Assembly (NCBI GenBank): GCA_002686115.1
Contig: NZAF01000097.1
Coordinates: forward strand, 1-8,795
Direction: 5' to 3'
Source of the DNA: Halobacteriovorax sp.
Lineage (GTDB): Bacteria; Bdellovibrionota; Bacteriovoracia; Bacteriovoracales; Bacteriovoracaceae
Length of the DNA stretch: 8,795 nt
In this document: in pieces, positions 1 through 7,174 of the stretch
How positions within the stretch are numbered: the stretch's first letter is position 1
Layout: each line of letters starts with the position of its first letter
Made by a program: the position numbers and the translations under genes
Notes under the pieces: generated by a model
Told to the model about the DNA's origin: nothing
What the model saw: the letters and a program-made list of their open reading frames with translations, nothing else
Database searches by the model: none

Positions 1-3000
1 AATATATCATCACCCTTTATTGCAAATTGAAAGTTGATAGGTCCTGTTATCTCTAACTTTCCTGCAAGTGTCTTTGCTATCCCCTTCATTCTCTCTAGAT
101 TCTTTTCGCTGATCTTTACAGGTGGTGAGATCATGCCAGAATCTCCAGAGTGTACCCCTGCATTTTCTATATGTTCACAAATACTAAAGATACAATGACC
201 AGACCTGTCTCTTACTAAGTCAACGTCATATTCAAGTGCGTCTTCAATATATCTTTCAACTTGAAAAGTCATATTATTATCATTTAATACTTGCTTAGAT
301 GAGCTTGGTAGTTTTTCTATATCACTATAGGATTTGAAAATATACATACTCTCACCACCGATAACATAACTTGGTCTAATGATGACTGGATATCCAATTT
401 CAGTGATCGTATTAATGAGAGCTTTGAATCCTCTTGATTCATAGGAAGGATTAAATGTGAGCTCAGTATCTTTAACAAGTAGATCAAATCGATTTCTGTC
501 CTCTACTTGATCTAGTACATCAAGGTTTGCACCAAGAAATTTTATGTCATTTAACTTCTTTCTAAAATCACTTTCTAAGTGTTCTCGTATATTGATCCCT
601 GTTTGACCACTAAATGATGTAATCACACCATCTGGATTTTCAAAACTTAAGATATCAAAGAGATCTTCAGAAAATAGAGGCGCCAGATAAAGTCTATCTG
701 AGCTATCATAATCTGTACTCACAGTTTCAGGGTTTGAATTTATCATGATGCTTTTGATATCTTCTTTTTGAAGATGCTGACAGCTTTTTACACATGAATA
801 ATCAAATTCAATCCCTTGGCCAATTCTATTTGGGCCTGAACCAAGAATGGCAACACTTTTTTGATCACTATAGGGATGAACATCACTGCTATGACTGTAG
901 GTGCTGTAGAAATAAGGTGTTTTTGCCTTAAATTCACCAGAGCATGTATCAACTGCTTTATAATTTGGGAGAATTTTCTTTTCATATCTTAGTTCTAAAA
1001 TTTCACCAAGTGATCTTCCCGTGAGAAGTGATAAGTATTTATCACTAAAGCCTTGGTATTTTAGATCTTTAAGTGTTTGCTCATCACTTATATCAATTTC
1101 ACTATTTAATAGTTTAAGTTCACTTTGGTAAAAATTATCTACCTGATCTATAAACCAAGGGGTTATATTTGAATGAAAGTGAATGTCACTTTTTGATATT
1201 CCTAGTCTTAAGGCATCAAGGACTGTGAGTAGTGATAATTCTCTTCCTGACTCGAGTCTTTTTAACACGTATTCTTTTTCCAGAATTGGTGTTGTTTTAA
1301 GTTGATTCAAGCTTGGAATATGGAGTCCTTGTTCTGTTGATCTTAAGGCCTTCATAAAAGCTTCTAAGAAGCTTCCGCCTAGAGCAAGTACTTCTCCAAC
1401 TGATCTCATCTGAGGTCCTAGCTTTTGGGAAGATGAAGGAAATTTATTAAAAGGAAATACAGGTATTTTTAGTGCCACGTAATCAAGTGTGGGCTCAAAT
1501 GCGACAGGAGAAGTTTTTGTGATGTCATTTAAAATATCAAATAGCGTAAGACCAACGACCAGACCTGCTGATATCTTAGCAATTGGATATCCTGTTGCTT
1601 TGGAAGCTAGTGCCGAGGACCTTGAAACACGCGGATTCATTTCAATAACGACAATATCATCTTCGTCCATTGGATTAATCGCAAATTGAACATTCGCACC
1701 ACCTGCAACGACATTCATATGCTTTGCAATGTTTAAAGACATTGTTCTAAGGTTTTGGTAGCAGTGATCACTTATTGTTTGTGCCGGAGCGACAGTGATA
1801 GAATCTCCTGTGTGAACACCACATGGGTCTATATTTTCAATAGAGCATACGACGACACCATTGCGTAAGCGATCGACCATCACTTCTAATTCTACTTCTT
1901 TCCAGCCAATCAAAGACTTTTCAAGAGTGATAGGGTACTTAATATCTGTATGGTCAAGGACATCCAAAAGTTCTTCTTCATTATAAACAAGAACTGCACC
2001 CTTACCTCCAAGGGCGAAGTCTCTTCTAATAATCAATGGAAATTGAACAGTCGTCTTGACAAGATTAATGGCCTCATCTTTGTGGTAGGCCTTAACTCTA
2101 TTTCCTGACTTATATCCTAGCTTTTCTAATTCGATTGCAAATAATTCTCTATCTTCAGTCTTTTTAATTGTATCTACATTGGCACCAAGAAGTTTCACGC
2201 CATTATTCTTAAGATACTCTTCTTCTTCCAATTCAATACAAAGATTTAGTGCTGTTTGACCGCCCATCGTAGAAAGAACAGCATCGACCTTTTCTTTTTC
2301 AATAATTTTTTTAATGACTTCTTTAGTGATGGGTTCAATATATGTTCTGTAACTCATCTCCTTATCGGTCATAATCGTTGCAGGATTTGAATTTAAAAGT
2401 ACAACGTCGAATCCAAGTTCTTTGAGTGACTTTAGGGCCTGGGTGCCTGAATAATCAAACTCCGAAGCTTGTCCGATCTTTATAGGGCCAGAGCCAATAA
2501 GTAAAATTTTTCTTATCTCACTGTCTAATTTGCCATTATGAAACTCAGGTATTTCATGGAGATTTTCTTTTTCAAATTTTTCAATATTTCCATTGAGGTA
2601 CTCTCTTATTTCTTCAAAAAATATTTGAGCATCTTTTGGGCCTGGATTTGCTTCAGGGTGAAATTGCACCGACCTTATTTTAGAATCATAACTTCTTAGA
2701 CCTTCAATAGAACGATCAAAAAGAGAAGTATATTCAATAAAGATTCCACATTCATCCTTTTTCTTATTAAAACTGACTTCATCTAGTGCATATCCATGAT
2801 TTTGACTAGTAATTAAAAGTTCTTTCTTACTATGATCAAAAATAGGGTGGTTTGCACCTCTTTGTCCAAATGGTAATTTGATAGAGTCTATACCCATTGC
2901 AAGACCTAGTAATTGATGGCCTAGACATATACCTCTTATTGGTGTCTCTTTTTTTAAGAGGTCTTTGATAACATTTATTTGATCTTTATAATTTCTAGGG

Positions 3001-3680
3001 TCTCCTGGCCCATTTGAAAGAAAGATCATTCTTGGTTTGTAGCTTAAGATATCTTCAGAACTTGCATTGTATGGAAGTGTTACAAGTGGTAGCCCAAGAG
3101 TTTCTAATTGATCAATGATTGCTCTTTTACATCCGTAATTAATAAGAGCAATTGGATTTGTCCCCTCTATGATGACTTCTTTATTTTCTTGTGAAACATT
3201 TTCTAGTTTCTCACATTCCTTTTCGATTTCGGGGAATGAATCAAGATGTTCTCTAGAAGTTATAAAACAGTCGTGATTCTTGGCCTCACTTGAGAGATAA
3301 AGTGTCAGTGCTCTTGTGTCGAGATTACTTATCAGAGGGGTATCTACTTGATCCAAAAACTCATTATATGAGAAATGCCTAGCTATTAGACATTTGGCAT
3401 GGACTTTATGTGACTGATTTACCTTTTCATTCATTGCATAATTACCAACATGAGCTGTTGTATAGATAATATGTTGACCTAGAAAAGATGGATCTGTTGC
3501 CGTTTCTTGATAACCAGACATTCCTGTTGTGAATGCGGCTTCTCCAAAGATTCCTTCAAGAAGTTTTGGGTCATCTTTTGGTTTATTTACTTTTGCTTTG
3601 AATTTTGTGCCATCTTTAAAATGTAAAAAGACATCACTTTGATTTAAAGAGTTATAAAAATTATTCTTGAATGTTTCCAA
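1..3680 (-). CDS. carAB: Fused glutamine-dependent carbamoyl-phosphate synthase (CarA-CarB in one chain), 3' end outside window
   Basis: Makes carbamoyl phosphate from glutamine, bicarbonate and two ATP in the cytoplasm, feeding pyrimidine and arginine synthesis. One uninterrupted frame gives 1226 codons. Residues 1-362 are the CarA glutaminase: GPGDP, the nucleophile C252 in GICLGHQ, QNHGYALDE, and the catalytic pair H341/E343 in FHPEA. A linker of about 26 residues (363-388) leads straight into CarB. The first ATP-grasp half starts at G396 (GSGPIKIGQ) and has TEDR (R511), LIGWKE, HTGDSITVAPAQT, NVQFAINP and IEMNPRVSRSSALASKATG. The second half starts at G947 (GSGPNRIGQGIEFDYS) and has NPETVSTDYD, RPSY and EHIENAGVHSGDS. 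By E. coli proportions about 235 residues are missing off the left edge: the end of ATP-grasp 2 and the allosteric MGS-like domain. An in-frame TAG at 3692-3690 leaves TTG 3680 as the only usual start. CarA and CarB are separate chains in most bacteria and fused in eukaryotic CAD and CPS1. Confidence 0.95.
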   Translation of the reverse strand, partial: METFKNNFYNSLNQSDVFLHFKDGTKFKAKVNKPKDDPKLLEGIFGEAAFTTGMSGYQETATDPSFLGQHIIYTTAHVGNYAMNEKVNQSHKVHAKCLIARHFSYNEFLDQVDTPLISNLDTRALTLYLSSEAKNHDCFITSREHLDSFPEIEKECEKLENVSQENKEVIIEGTNPIALINYGCKRAIIDQLETLGLPLVTLPYNASSEDILSYKPRMIFLSNGPGDPRNYKDQINVIKDLLKKETPIRGICLGHQLLGLAMGIDSIKLPFGQRGANHPIFDHSKKELLITSQNHGYALDEVSFNKKKDECGIFIEYTSLFDRSIEGLRSYDSKIRSVQFHPEANPGPKDAQIFFEEIREYLNGNIEKFEKENLHEIPEFHNGKLDSEIRKILLIGSGPIKIGQASEFDYSGTQALKSLKELGFDVVLLNSNPATIMTDKEMSYRTYIEPITKEVIKKIIEKEKVDAVLSTMGGQTALNLCIELEEEEYLKNNGVKLLGANVDTIKKTEDRELFAIELEKLGYKSGNRVKAYHKDEAINLVKTTVQFPLIIRRDFALGGKGAVLVYNEEELLDVLDHTDIKYPITLEKSLIGWKEVELEVMVDRLRNGVVVCSIENIDPCGVHTGDSITVAPAQTISDHCYQNLRTMSLNIAKHMNVVAGGANVQFAINPMDEDDIVVIEMNPRVSRSSALASKATGYPIAKISAGLVVGLTLFDILNDITKTSPVAFEPTLDYVALKIPVFPFNKFPSSSQKLGPQMRSVGEVLALGGSFLEAFMKALRSTEQGLHIPSLNQLKTTPILEKEYVLKRLESGRELSLLTVLDALRLGISKSDIHFHSNITPWFIDQVDNFYQSELKLLNSEIDISDEQTLKDLKYQGFSDKYLSLLTGRSLGEILELRYEKKILPNYKAVDTCSGEFKAKTPYFYSTYSHSSDVHPYSDQKSVAILGSGPNRIGQGIEFDYSCVKSCQHLQKEDIKSIMINSNPETVSTDYDSSDRLYLAPLFSEDLFDILSFENPDGVITSFSGQTGINIREHLESDFRKKLNDIKFLGANLDVLDQVEDRNRFDLLVKDTELTFNPSYESRGFKALINTITEIGYPVIIRPSYVIGGESMYIFKSYSDIEKLPSSSKQVLNDNNMTFQVERYIEDALEYDVDLVRDRSGHCIFSICEHIENAGVHSGDSGMISPPVKISEKNLERMKGIAKTLAGKLEITGPINFQFAIKGDDI

Positions 3681-3681
3681 A

Positions 3682-4653
3682 TTATTCTCCTAAGATTTCT
3701 TTAGAAATATCTGTATATTTGGCACCAATTTCATGATCCATATTGCCAACCATTGCCTCAATGATCGCCATTCTCATGTATACTGAGTTTTTAACTTGAT
3801 GATGTGCCATCCATAGATTTGAATTAATCAATTGATCACTAACTTCCACGCCAATATTTGCAGGTCCTGGGTGAAAGAGAGGAATATTCTTTTTGTATTT
3901 TTTAAGTTTTGAAATACTGATGCCCCATTGCTCGTGATAGTCTATTGGGTCATCCTTACTTTTTTTGTCACTACTTTCATGTCTCTCTGATTGTATTCTT
4001 AGTAGATAGAGTGCATCAGAGTTTTCTATTGCCGAATCAAGACTTGGGGCAACTTTTATTCTTTCATCTCTATTTTGTGGAATAAATTCTTCTGGGCCAC
4101 ATAGATAGAGTTCGACTCCATACATTGGTAGTAGTTGCATAAGAGAATGTGTGACTCTGGAATGAACACAATCTCCAATGATTGTTATCCTCTTGCCTTT
4201 GACATCACCTAAGACTTCAATAAATGTCATAAGATCTAATAAGGCCTGAGTAGGGTGTTGGTTTGAGCCATCTCCACCATTAATTATCTTAATAGGAGGT
4301 CTTTCTTTAAATTGATCTAATAAGTGAGAAACTTTCGTTCTGATGACACATACATCAATACCTTGATATTTGAGTGTCAGGAGAGTTTGTTCTAAGCTTT
4401 CACCTTTTTTTAAGGAAGAGTTCTCTGCTTGAAAATCGATATGGTAGCCACCTAGTCGTGTAATCGCTGATGAGAATGAAAATTTCGTTCTTGTCGAGTG
4501 TTCAAGAAAAGATGTTGCGACATATAAGGGTTTTTCAAGGGGAAGTCTGGCGGGAGCTCTATTTTTTAAAGCTCTTGCTCTTTCTAGAAGAGCGTCTATT
4601 TGTGATTTATTTAAATCTTCAATAGACTCGAGAATCGAAGGAAAACCATTCAT
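3682..4653 (-). CDS. pyrB: Aspartate carbamoyltransferase catalytic chain
   Basis: Condenses carbamoyl phosphate with aspartate to N-carbamoyl-aspartate, the committed step of pyrimidine synthesis, in the cytoplasm. Its 323 residues match the family's usual 300-325. The carbamoyl-phosphate loop S-T-R-T is at 53-56. The mobile loop SSLKKGES (79-86) carries the lysine that reaches a neighbouring active site in the trimer. R105, the NQHPTQ motif with H133 and Q136, R166 in HSRVTHSL, R219/Q221 in LLRIQSE, and HPGP at 261-264 complete the known ligand-binding set. The HPGPANIGVE stretch looks more like Bacillus-type ATCase than the E. coli HPLP type. No pyrI regulatory-chain gene is adjacent in the window. 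The start at ATG 4653 has AAGGA five bases upstream. carAB follows one base after the stop, so substrate producer and consumer are made from one message. Confidence 0.96.
   Translation of the reverse strand: MNGFPSILESIEDLNKSQIDALLERARALKNRAPARLPLEKPLYVATSFLEHSTRTKFSFSSAITRLGGYHIDFQAENSSLKKGESLEQTLLTLKYQGIDVCVIRTKVSHLLDQFKERPPIKIINGGDGSNQHPTQALLDLMTFIEVLGDVKGKRITIIGDCVHSRVTHSLMQLLPMYGVELYLCGPEEFIPQNRDERIKVAPSLDSAIENSDALYLLRIQSERHESSDKKSKDDPIDYHEQWGISISKLKKYKKNIPLFHPGPANIGVEVSDQLINSNLWMAHHQVKNSVYMRMAIIEAMVGNMDHEIGAKYTDISKEILGE
3687..3690 (-). promoter_or_regulatory. Ribosome binding site of carAB, inside the pyrB 3' end
   Basis: GGAG lies 6 bases before the TTG start at 3680 and falls within the last two sense codons of pyrB (GGA GAA TAA). 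The pyrB stop and the carAB start are separated by a single base, so ribosomes ending pyrB are placed to restart on carAB. This site decides the TTG start, because the same frame carries a stop at 3692-3690. Confidence 0.75.
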
Positions 4654-4658
4654 GACAT

Positions 4659-4663
4659 TCCTT
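4659..4663 (-). promoter_or_regulatory. Ribosome binding site of pyrB
   Basis: AAGGA lies five bases before ATG 4653. An ATG at 4658-4656 is followed by one codon and TGA, so it cannot be the gene start; this supports the choice of 4653. Confidence 0.7.
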
Positions 4664-4678
4664 GTCTGTTAATTTAAT

Positions 4679-4706
4679 ATTATAAAAATAGTAATGAAAC
4701 TCTTAA
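4679..4706 (-). promoter_or_regulatory. Candidate sigma70-type promoter of pyrB-carAB
   Basis: A perfect TATAAT occupies 4684-4679 on the minus strand. TTAAGA at 4706-4701 (four of six matches to TTGACA) sits 16 bases upstream. Transcription would begin near 4672, leaving a leader of about 20 bases before pyrB. That is too short for a transcription attenuator or PyrR-type leader, so any pyrimidine control would have to act on initiation or on the first bases of the transcript. AT-rich DNA yields TATAAT by chance, so the call is tentative. Confidence 0.4.
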
Positions 4707-4709
4707 GGG

Positions 4710-5726
4710 TTGGCCATTAAAAATAAACATAATTTCAAATATATTGAAAACACTGCGCAAAAAGAAGCCCTTACCAATGAAATAAAGGGAAATCTCTTTG
4801 AATTCCTCGTTGCGCAATTTTTAGCTCGCTCTTTTAATATTGAGGGGGAATTTCTTAGTCGTTGTGATAAAGGCCTTTTAAGCTCTTTTAGAGAATATGA
4901 AGTTTGGCTTAGAAAAAATCAAAAGGAACTCTTGACTCATCTGCCTAAACTCGCACAGAGTACAGCATCTGAAATCAAATCTTATCTACTTAATATGTTT
5001 GATTCTGATCCAAAAGAAATCGTTCTCGTTGGAAAAATTGCTGGTGGTTTTCATTCTGATGAATTTCATGAGGCCGATATTATTGCTCTTTACGAAGATA
5101 AAATAAAGCCTATAAGTTTGAAGCTTTGTAAGAACAAGGCATACTTAAATACTAAGAGTGCAGGTTCGAAAAGTTTTTTTGTTAAATACTTTTCAGCTTT
5201 CAAAGATGCTGAGTTTTATCAAAATACCTTCAACCAGATGATAGACGATGGGTTTGACAATTTTGGTCAGTCTCTTTATTCAAGAAGAGCACTAGATTTT
5301 TCTGGCTCATTTGATAAGTCTTGGGTTTTTGGGGAACTGCCTGGGAAATTAAAGGGCGAAGATAAAGAGGATCTTAAAAACTTTTATCAAATTATTCTTA
5401 AAAACTTACACCAAATGACTCAAACTCTTTATCATGAAGATTCTTCTAAGTTTAAGTCCTGTCTCCATGCTCTTATGGGTTATTCAAGTCAAGAGATATT
5501 ACAGAGTATTTGTTATTATAAAAAAATTGATAAGGTCCCATATCAATTGGCGAAGACTTTTGTGCACGATCCCTTGGAGATAAAGAACATATCAATTGAA
5601 GAATACTCAGATCATAAGACTTCATTTAATATATTTATTGATGAAAGCGTTCTGCAATTAAGAGTTAAGCCAATGAATAAGTTTACGACTAAGTCGTATA
5701 AAATTAATTGTTCAATTCTCTATTAG
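4710..5726 (+). CDS. Unrecognised protein with possible PD-(D/E)XK nuclease-like core
   Basis: I do not recognise this 338-residue protein. It has no signal peptide or membrane segment and is probably cytoplasmic. The N-terminal helix around residues 27-40 (GNLFEFLVAQFLAR) carries E31. HEADIIALY (120-128, D123) is followed by a predicted strand ISLKLCK (135-141) with S136-x-K138, then NTKSAGSKSFF (147-157). The order Glu-helix, Asp, then (E/D/S)-x-K on the next strand is what PD-(D/E)XK restriction-type nucleases show, and the NTKSAGSKSFF stretch recalls HpaII-like enzymes. This assignment is inference from motif order only. The C-terminus is basic and rather conserved-looking (LRVKPMNKF, 317-325). 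The TTG start at 4710 follows an in-frame TAA at 4704-4706, but AAGGG (4705-4709) directly abuts it, so the true start is uncertain. It is divergent from pyrB, and no methyltransferase gene is adjacent. Confidence 0.75.
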   Translation: MAIKNKHNFKYIENTAQKEALTNEIKGNLFEFLVAQFLARSFNIEGEFLSRCDKGLLSSFREYEVWLRKNQKELLTHLPKLAQSTASEIKSYLLNMFDSDPKEIVLVGKIAGGFHSDEFHEADIIALYEDKIKPISLKLCKNKAYLNTKSAGSKSFFVKYFSAFKDAEFYQNTFNQMIDDGFDNFGQSLYSRRALDFSGSFDKSWVFGELPGKLKGEDKEDLKNFYQIILKNLHQMTQTLYHEDSSKFKSCLHALMGYSSQEILQSICYYKKIDKVPYQLAKTFVHDPLEIKNISIEEYSDHKTSFNIFIDESVLQLRVKPMNKFTTKSYKINCSILY

Positions 5727-5730
5727 TTTC

Positions 5731-5759
5731 TTGCAAAAAGATGTTTCACACTGCAAAAT
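5731..5759 (+). promoter_or_regulatory. Weak candidate promoter before the small exported protein and lplA
   Basis: TTGCAA (5731-5736) and CAAAAT (5754-5759) are 17 bases apart, each matching four of six consensus positions. The gap holds no obvious terminator, so read-through from the upstream gene is equally possible. The same stretch carries a 20-base-spaced direct repeat TGCAAAA. Confidence 0.25.
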
Positions 5760-5780
5760 AATCAATAATTAAATTCAGAA

Positions 5781-5785
5781 AGGAG
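5781..5785 (+). promoter_or_regulatory. Ribosome binding site of the small exported protein
   Basis: AGGAG lies 8 bases before ATG 5794 and 5 bases before an in-frame TTG at 5791. The ATG is preferred, because the spacing is good and the protein then begins with a normal signal peptide (MKGFL). Confidence 0.65.
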
Positions 5786-5793
5786 TCTGATTG

Positions 5794-6138
5794 ATGAAGG
5801 GATTTTTAATCTCGTTAAGCCTTCTGCTTAGTGTATCTATATCGGCAAGAGAGTTAACATTTAGTGAACGCTCTATGCTTATTAATTATAAAAAAATAAA
5901 TCATGTTAAATCACATATGCTATCAAAGATAATTGTTGATGACTTAAGCTTAGGTGAATTTTTAAGTTATAAAGTTCTTCAAAATAGTTGTAAGCCTTTA
6001 GATGATATTTTAAATAAAATCAGTCTTGAAGATGTTGATTTTGCAGATCAGTCTGAGCGTATTGCGACTCTCGTTTCAGTTTGTTCACAAGGTGTGATTG
6101 GACTAACAGAGCTTCGCCTAAGATATCAATCTAAATAG
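5794..6138 (+). CDS. Small exported protein with two cysteines
   Basis: Not recognised. The 114-residue product begins with a short lysine-containing n-region and a hydrophobic core (FLISLSLLLSVSIS, 4-17), with a plausible signal peptidase I site near residues 17-19. The mature protein would be about 95 residues, predicted mostly helical, with exactly two cysteines (C66 and C97) that could form a disulfide in the periplasm. There is no lipobox or further membrane segment. The gene lies 67 bases after the nuclease-like gene and 14 bases before lplA, so it is probably co-transcribed with lplA. Nothing in the sequence links it to lipoate metabolism. A TTG three bases upstream is an alternative start that would add one residue. 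Confidence 0.75.
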   Translation: MKGFLISLSLLLSVSISARELTFSERSMLINYKKINHVKSHMLSKIIVDDLSLGEFLSYKVLQNSCKPLDDILNKISLEDVDFADQSERIATLVSVCSQGVIGLTELRLRYQSK

Positions 6139-6152
6139 GGCAGTTATTCATT

Positions 6153-7166
6153 ATGACTGAAAAAGTTAAAGTATTTATCGCTGATACCTTTGATCCTTGG
6201 TTTAATCTTGCCACTGAAGATTGGATATTTAACGATATGGATCCAGAGACAAAGGTTCTCTTTTTGTGGCGAAATCAAAATACTGTCGTTATAGGAAGAT
6301 TTCAAAACCCTTGGACTGAATGTAATGTCGAGATGATGGAAAAAGATGGGATTAAGCTCGCAAGACGTCAAAGCGGTGGTGGAGCAGTCTTTCATGATCT
6401 TGGAAATACAAATTTCACTTTTATGTCATCAAAAGAAGGACATAAGAAAGAAAATAATAATGCCATTATTATAAATGCCCTTAAGAGATTTAATATAGAA
6501 GCTGAGGCGTCTGGAAGAAATGATATTGTTGTTCAATTTGATGATGGTCCTCGAAAGTTTTCAGGTAGTGCTTTTAAAGAAAAGCGCGATAGGGCGTTTC
6601 ATCATGGGACACTTTTAATCGATGCAGATCTCACACGCTTAGGTAATTATTTAAATCCAAATAAGAAAAAGCTTGAAGCTAAGGGCATAAAGTCTGTTCG
6701 TGCACGTGTGCTTAATTTAAAGGAGATAAATCCTGAAATTACTCACGAGTCGTTAACTAAAGTTATCATTGAAGAGTTTTTAAAGTTTTATAAGGCACAG
6801 ACAGAGGTTATCTACCTAGATCATGAATTCTTAAAAATTCAGCCTGCTTTAAATGATTACTATGAAAAATTAAAGGCATGGGAGTGGCGCTTTGGTGAAA
6901 CTCCTAAATTTACTCATTTCTTTGAAGAGCGATTTACATGGGGAGGGGTTGAAATACACCTTGAATCTCATAAAGGTTTAATTAAGGAAGTTAAAATTTA
7001 TACCGACTGTCTCTTTCCTGATCTTATTAGTGAAATTCAAGAGGTTTTAAAAGAAGTGCCTTATGAGCCTAGTGAAGTTAAAGTGGCCTTAAATAAAATT
7101 GATCACGGGCAATTTGAAAAAGAAATCTCGGAATTGACAAGTTTTGTTTTAGATCAGATTAGATAG
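6153..7166 (+). CDS. lplA: Lipoate-protein ligase A
   Basis: Activates free lipoate with ATP to lipoyl-AMP and transfers it to the lipoyl domains of 2-oxoacid dehydrogenases and the glycine cleavage H protein, as a cytoplasmic salvage enzyme. The 337 residues closely match the 338 of E. coli LplA, with near-identical blocks. These include DPWFNLATED (14-23), FLWRNQNTVVIGRFQNPW (37-54), the lipoate-binding RRQSGGGAVFHDLGN (71-85), EASGRND (118-124), RKFSGSAFKE (134-143) with catalytic K135, FHHGTLL, NYLNPNKKKLEAKGI and ERFTWGGVE. Both the N-terminal catalytic domain and the C-terminal accessory domain (from about residue 250) are present, so it should not need a partner subunit. The start at ATG 6153 has only a distant, weak Shine-Dalgarno (AGGG, 6137-6140, 12 bases away), and translation may depend on coupling to the preceding gene. 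It converges on the coiled-coil gene with 14 bases between the stop codons. Confidence 0.97.
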   Translation: MTEKVKVFIADTFDPWFNLATEDWIFNDMDPETKVLFLWRNQNTVVIGRFQNPWTECNVEMMEKDGIKLARRQSGGGAVFHDLGNTNFTFMSSKEGHKKENNNAIIINALKRFNIEAEASGRNDIVVQFDDGPRKFSGSAFKEKRDRAFHHGTLLIDADLTRLGNYLNPNKKKLEAKGIKSVRARVLNLKEINPEITHESLTKVIIEEFLKFYKAQTEVIYLDHEFLKIQPALNDYYEKLKAWEWRFGETPKFTHFFEERFTWGGVEIHLESHKGLIKEVKIYTDCLFPDLISEIQEVLKEVPYEPSEVKVALNKIDHGQFEKEISELTSFVLDQIR

Positions 7167-7174
7167 CTTTCTTG

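Noticed and set aside
865..875. TCACTATAGGG, identical to the 3' half of the T7 RNA polymerase promoter
   Set aside because: The upstream recognition half is absent. A similar TCACTATAGG occurs at 322-331; both are explained by Tyr-Ser-Asp codons (TAT AGT GAT) read on the minus strand of carAB.
788..985. Minus-strand 65-codon ORF
   Set aside because: Lies wholly inside carAB on the same strand in another frame; the carAB frame shows clear CarB motifs across it.
1489..1689. Plus-strand 66-codon ORF
   Set aside because: Antisense to the conserved ATP-grasp core of carAB (IEMNPRVSRSS region); its openness follows from codon constraint on the other strand.
396..3680. Possible gene duplication within carAB, since the two ATP-grasp halves resemble each other
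   Set aside because: The internal duplication is the normal architecture of every CarB, with the halves about 550 residues apart as in E. coli.
4710..5726. Restriction-modification system
   Set aside because: Only a tentative nuclease-like protein is present; neither neighbour is a methyltransferase or specificity protein.
6144..6395. Minus-strand 83-codon ORF
   Set aside because: Antisense to lplA over its strongly conserved N-terminal motifs; no ribosome site or family resemblance.
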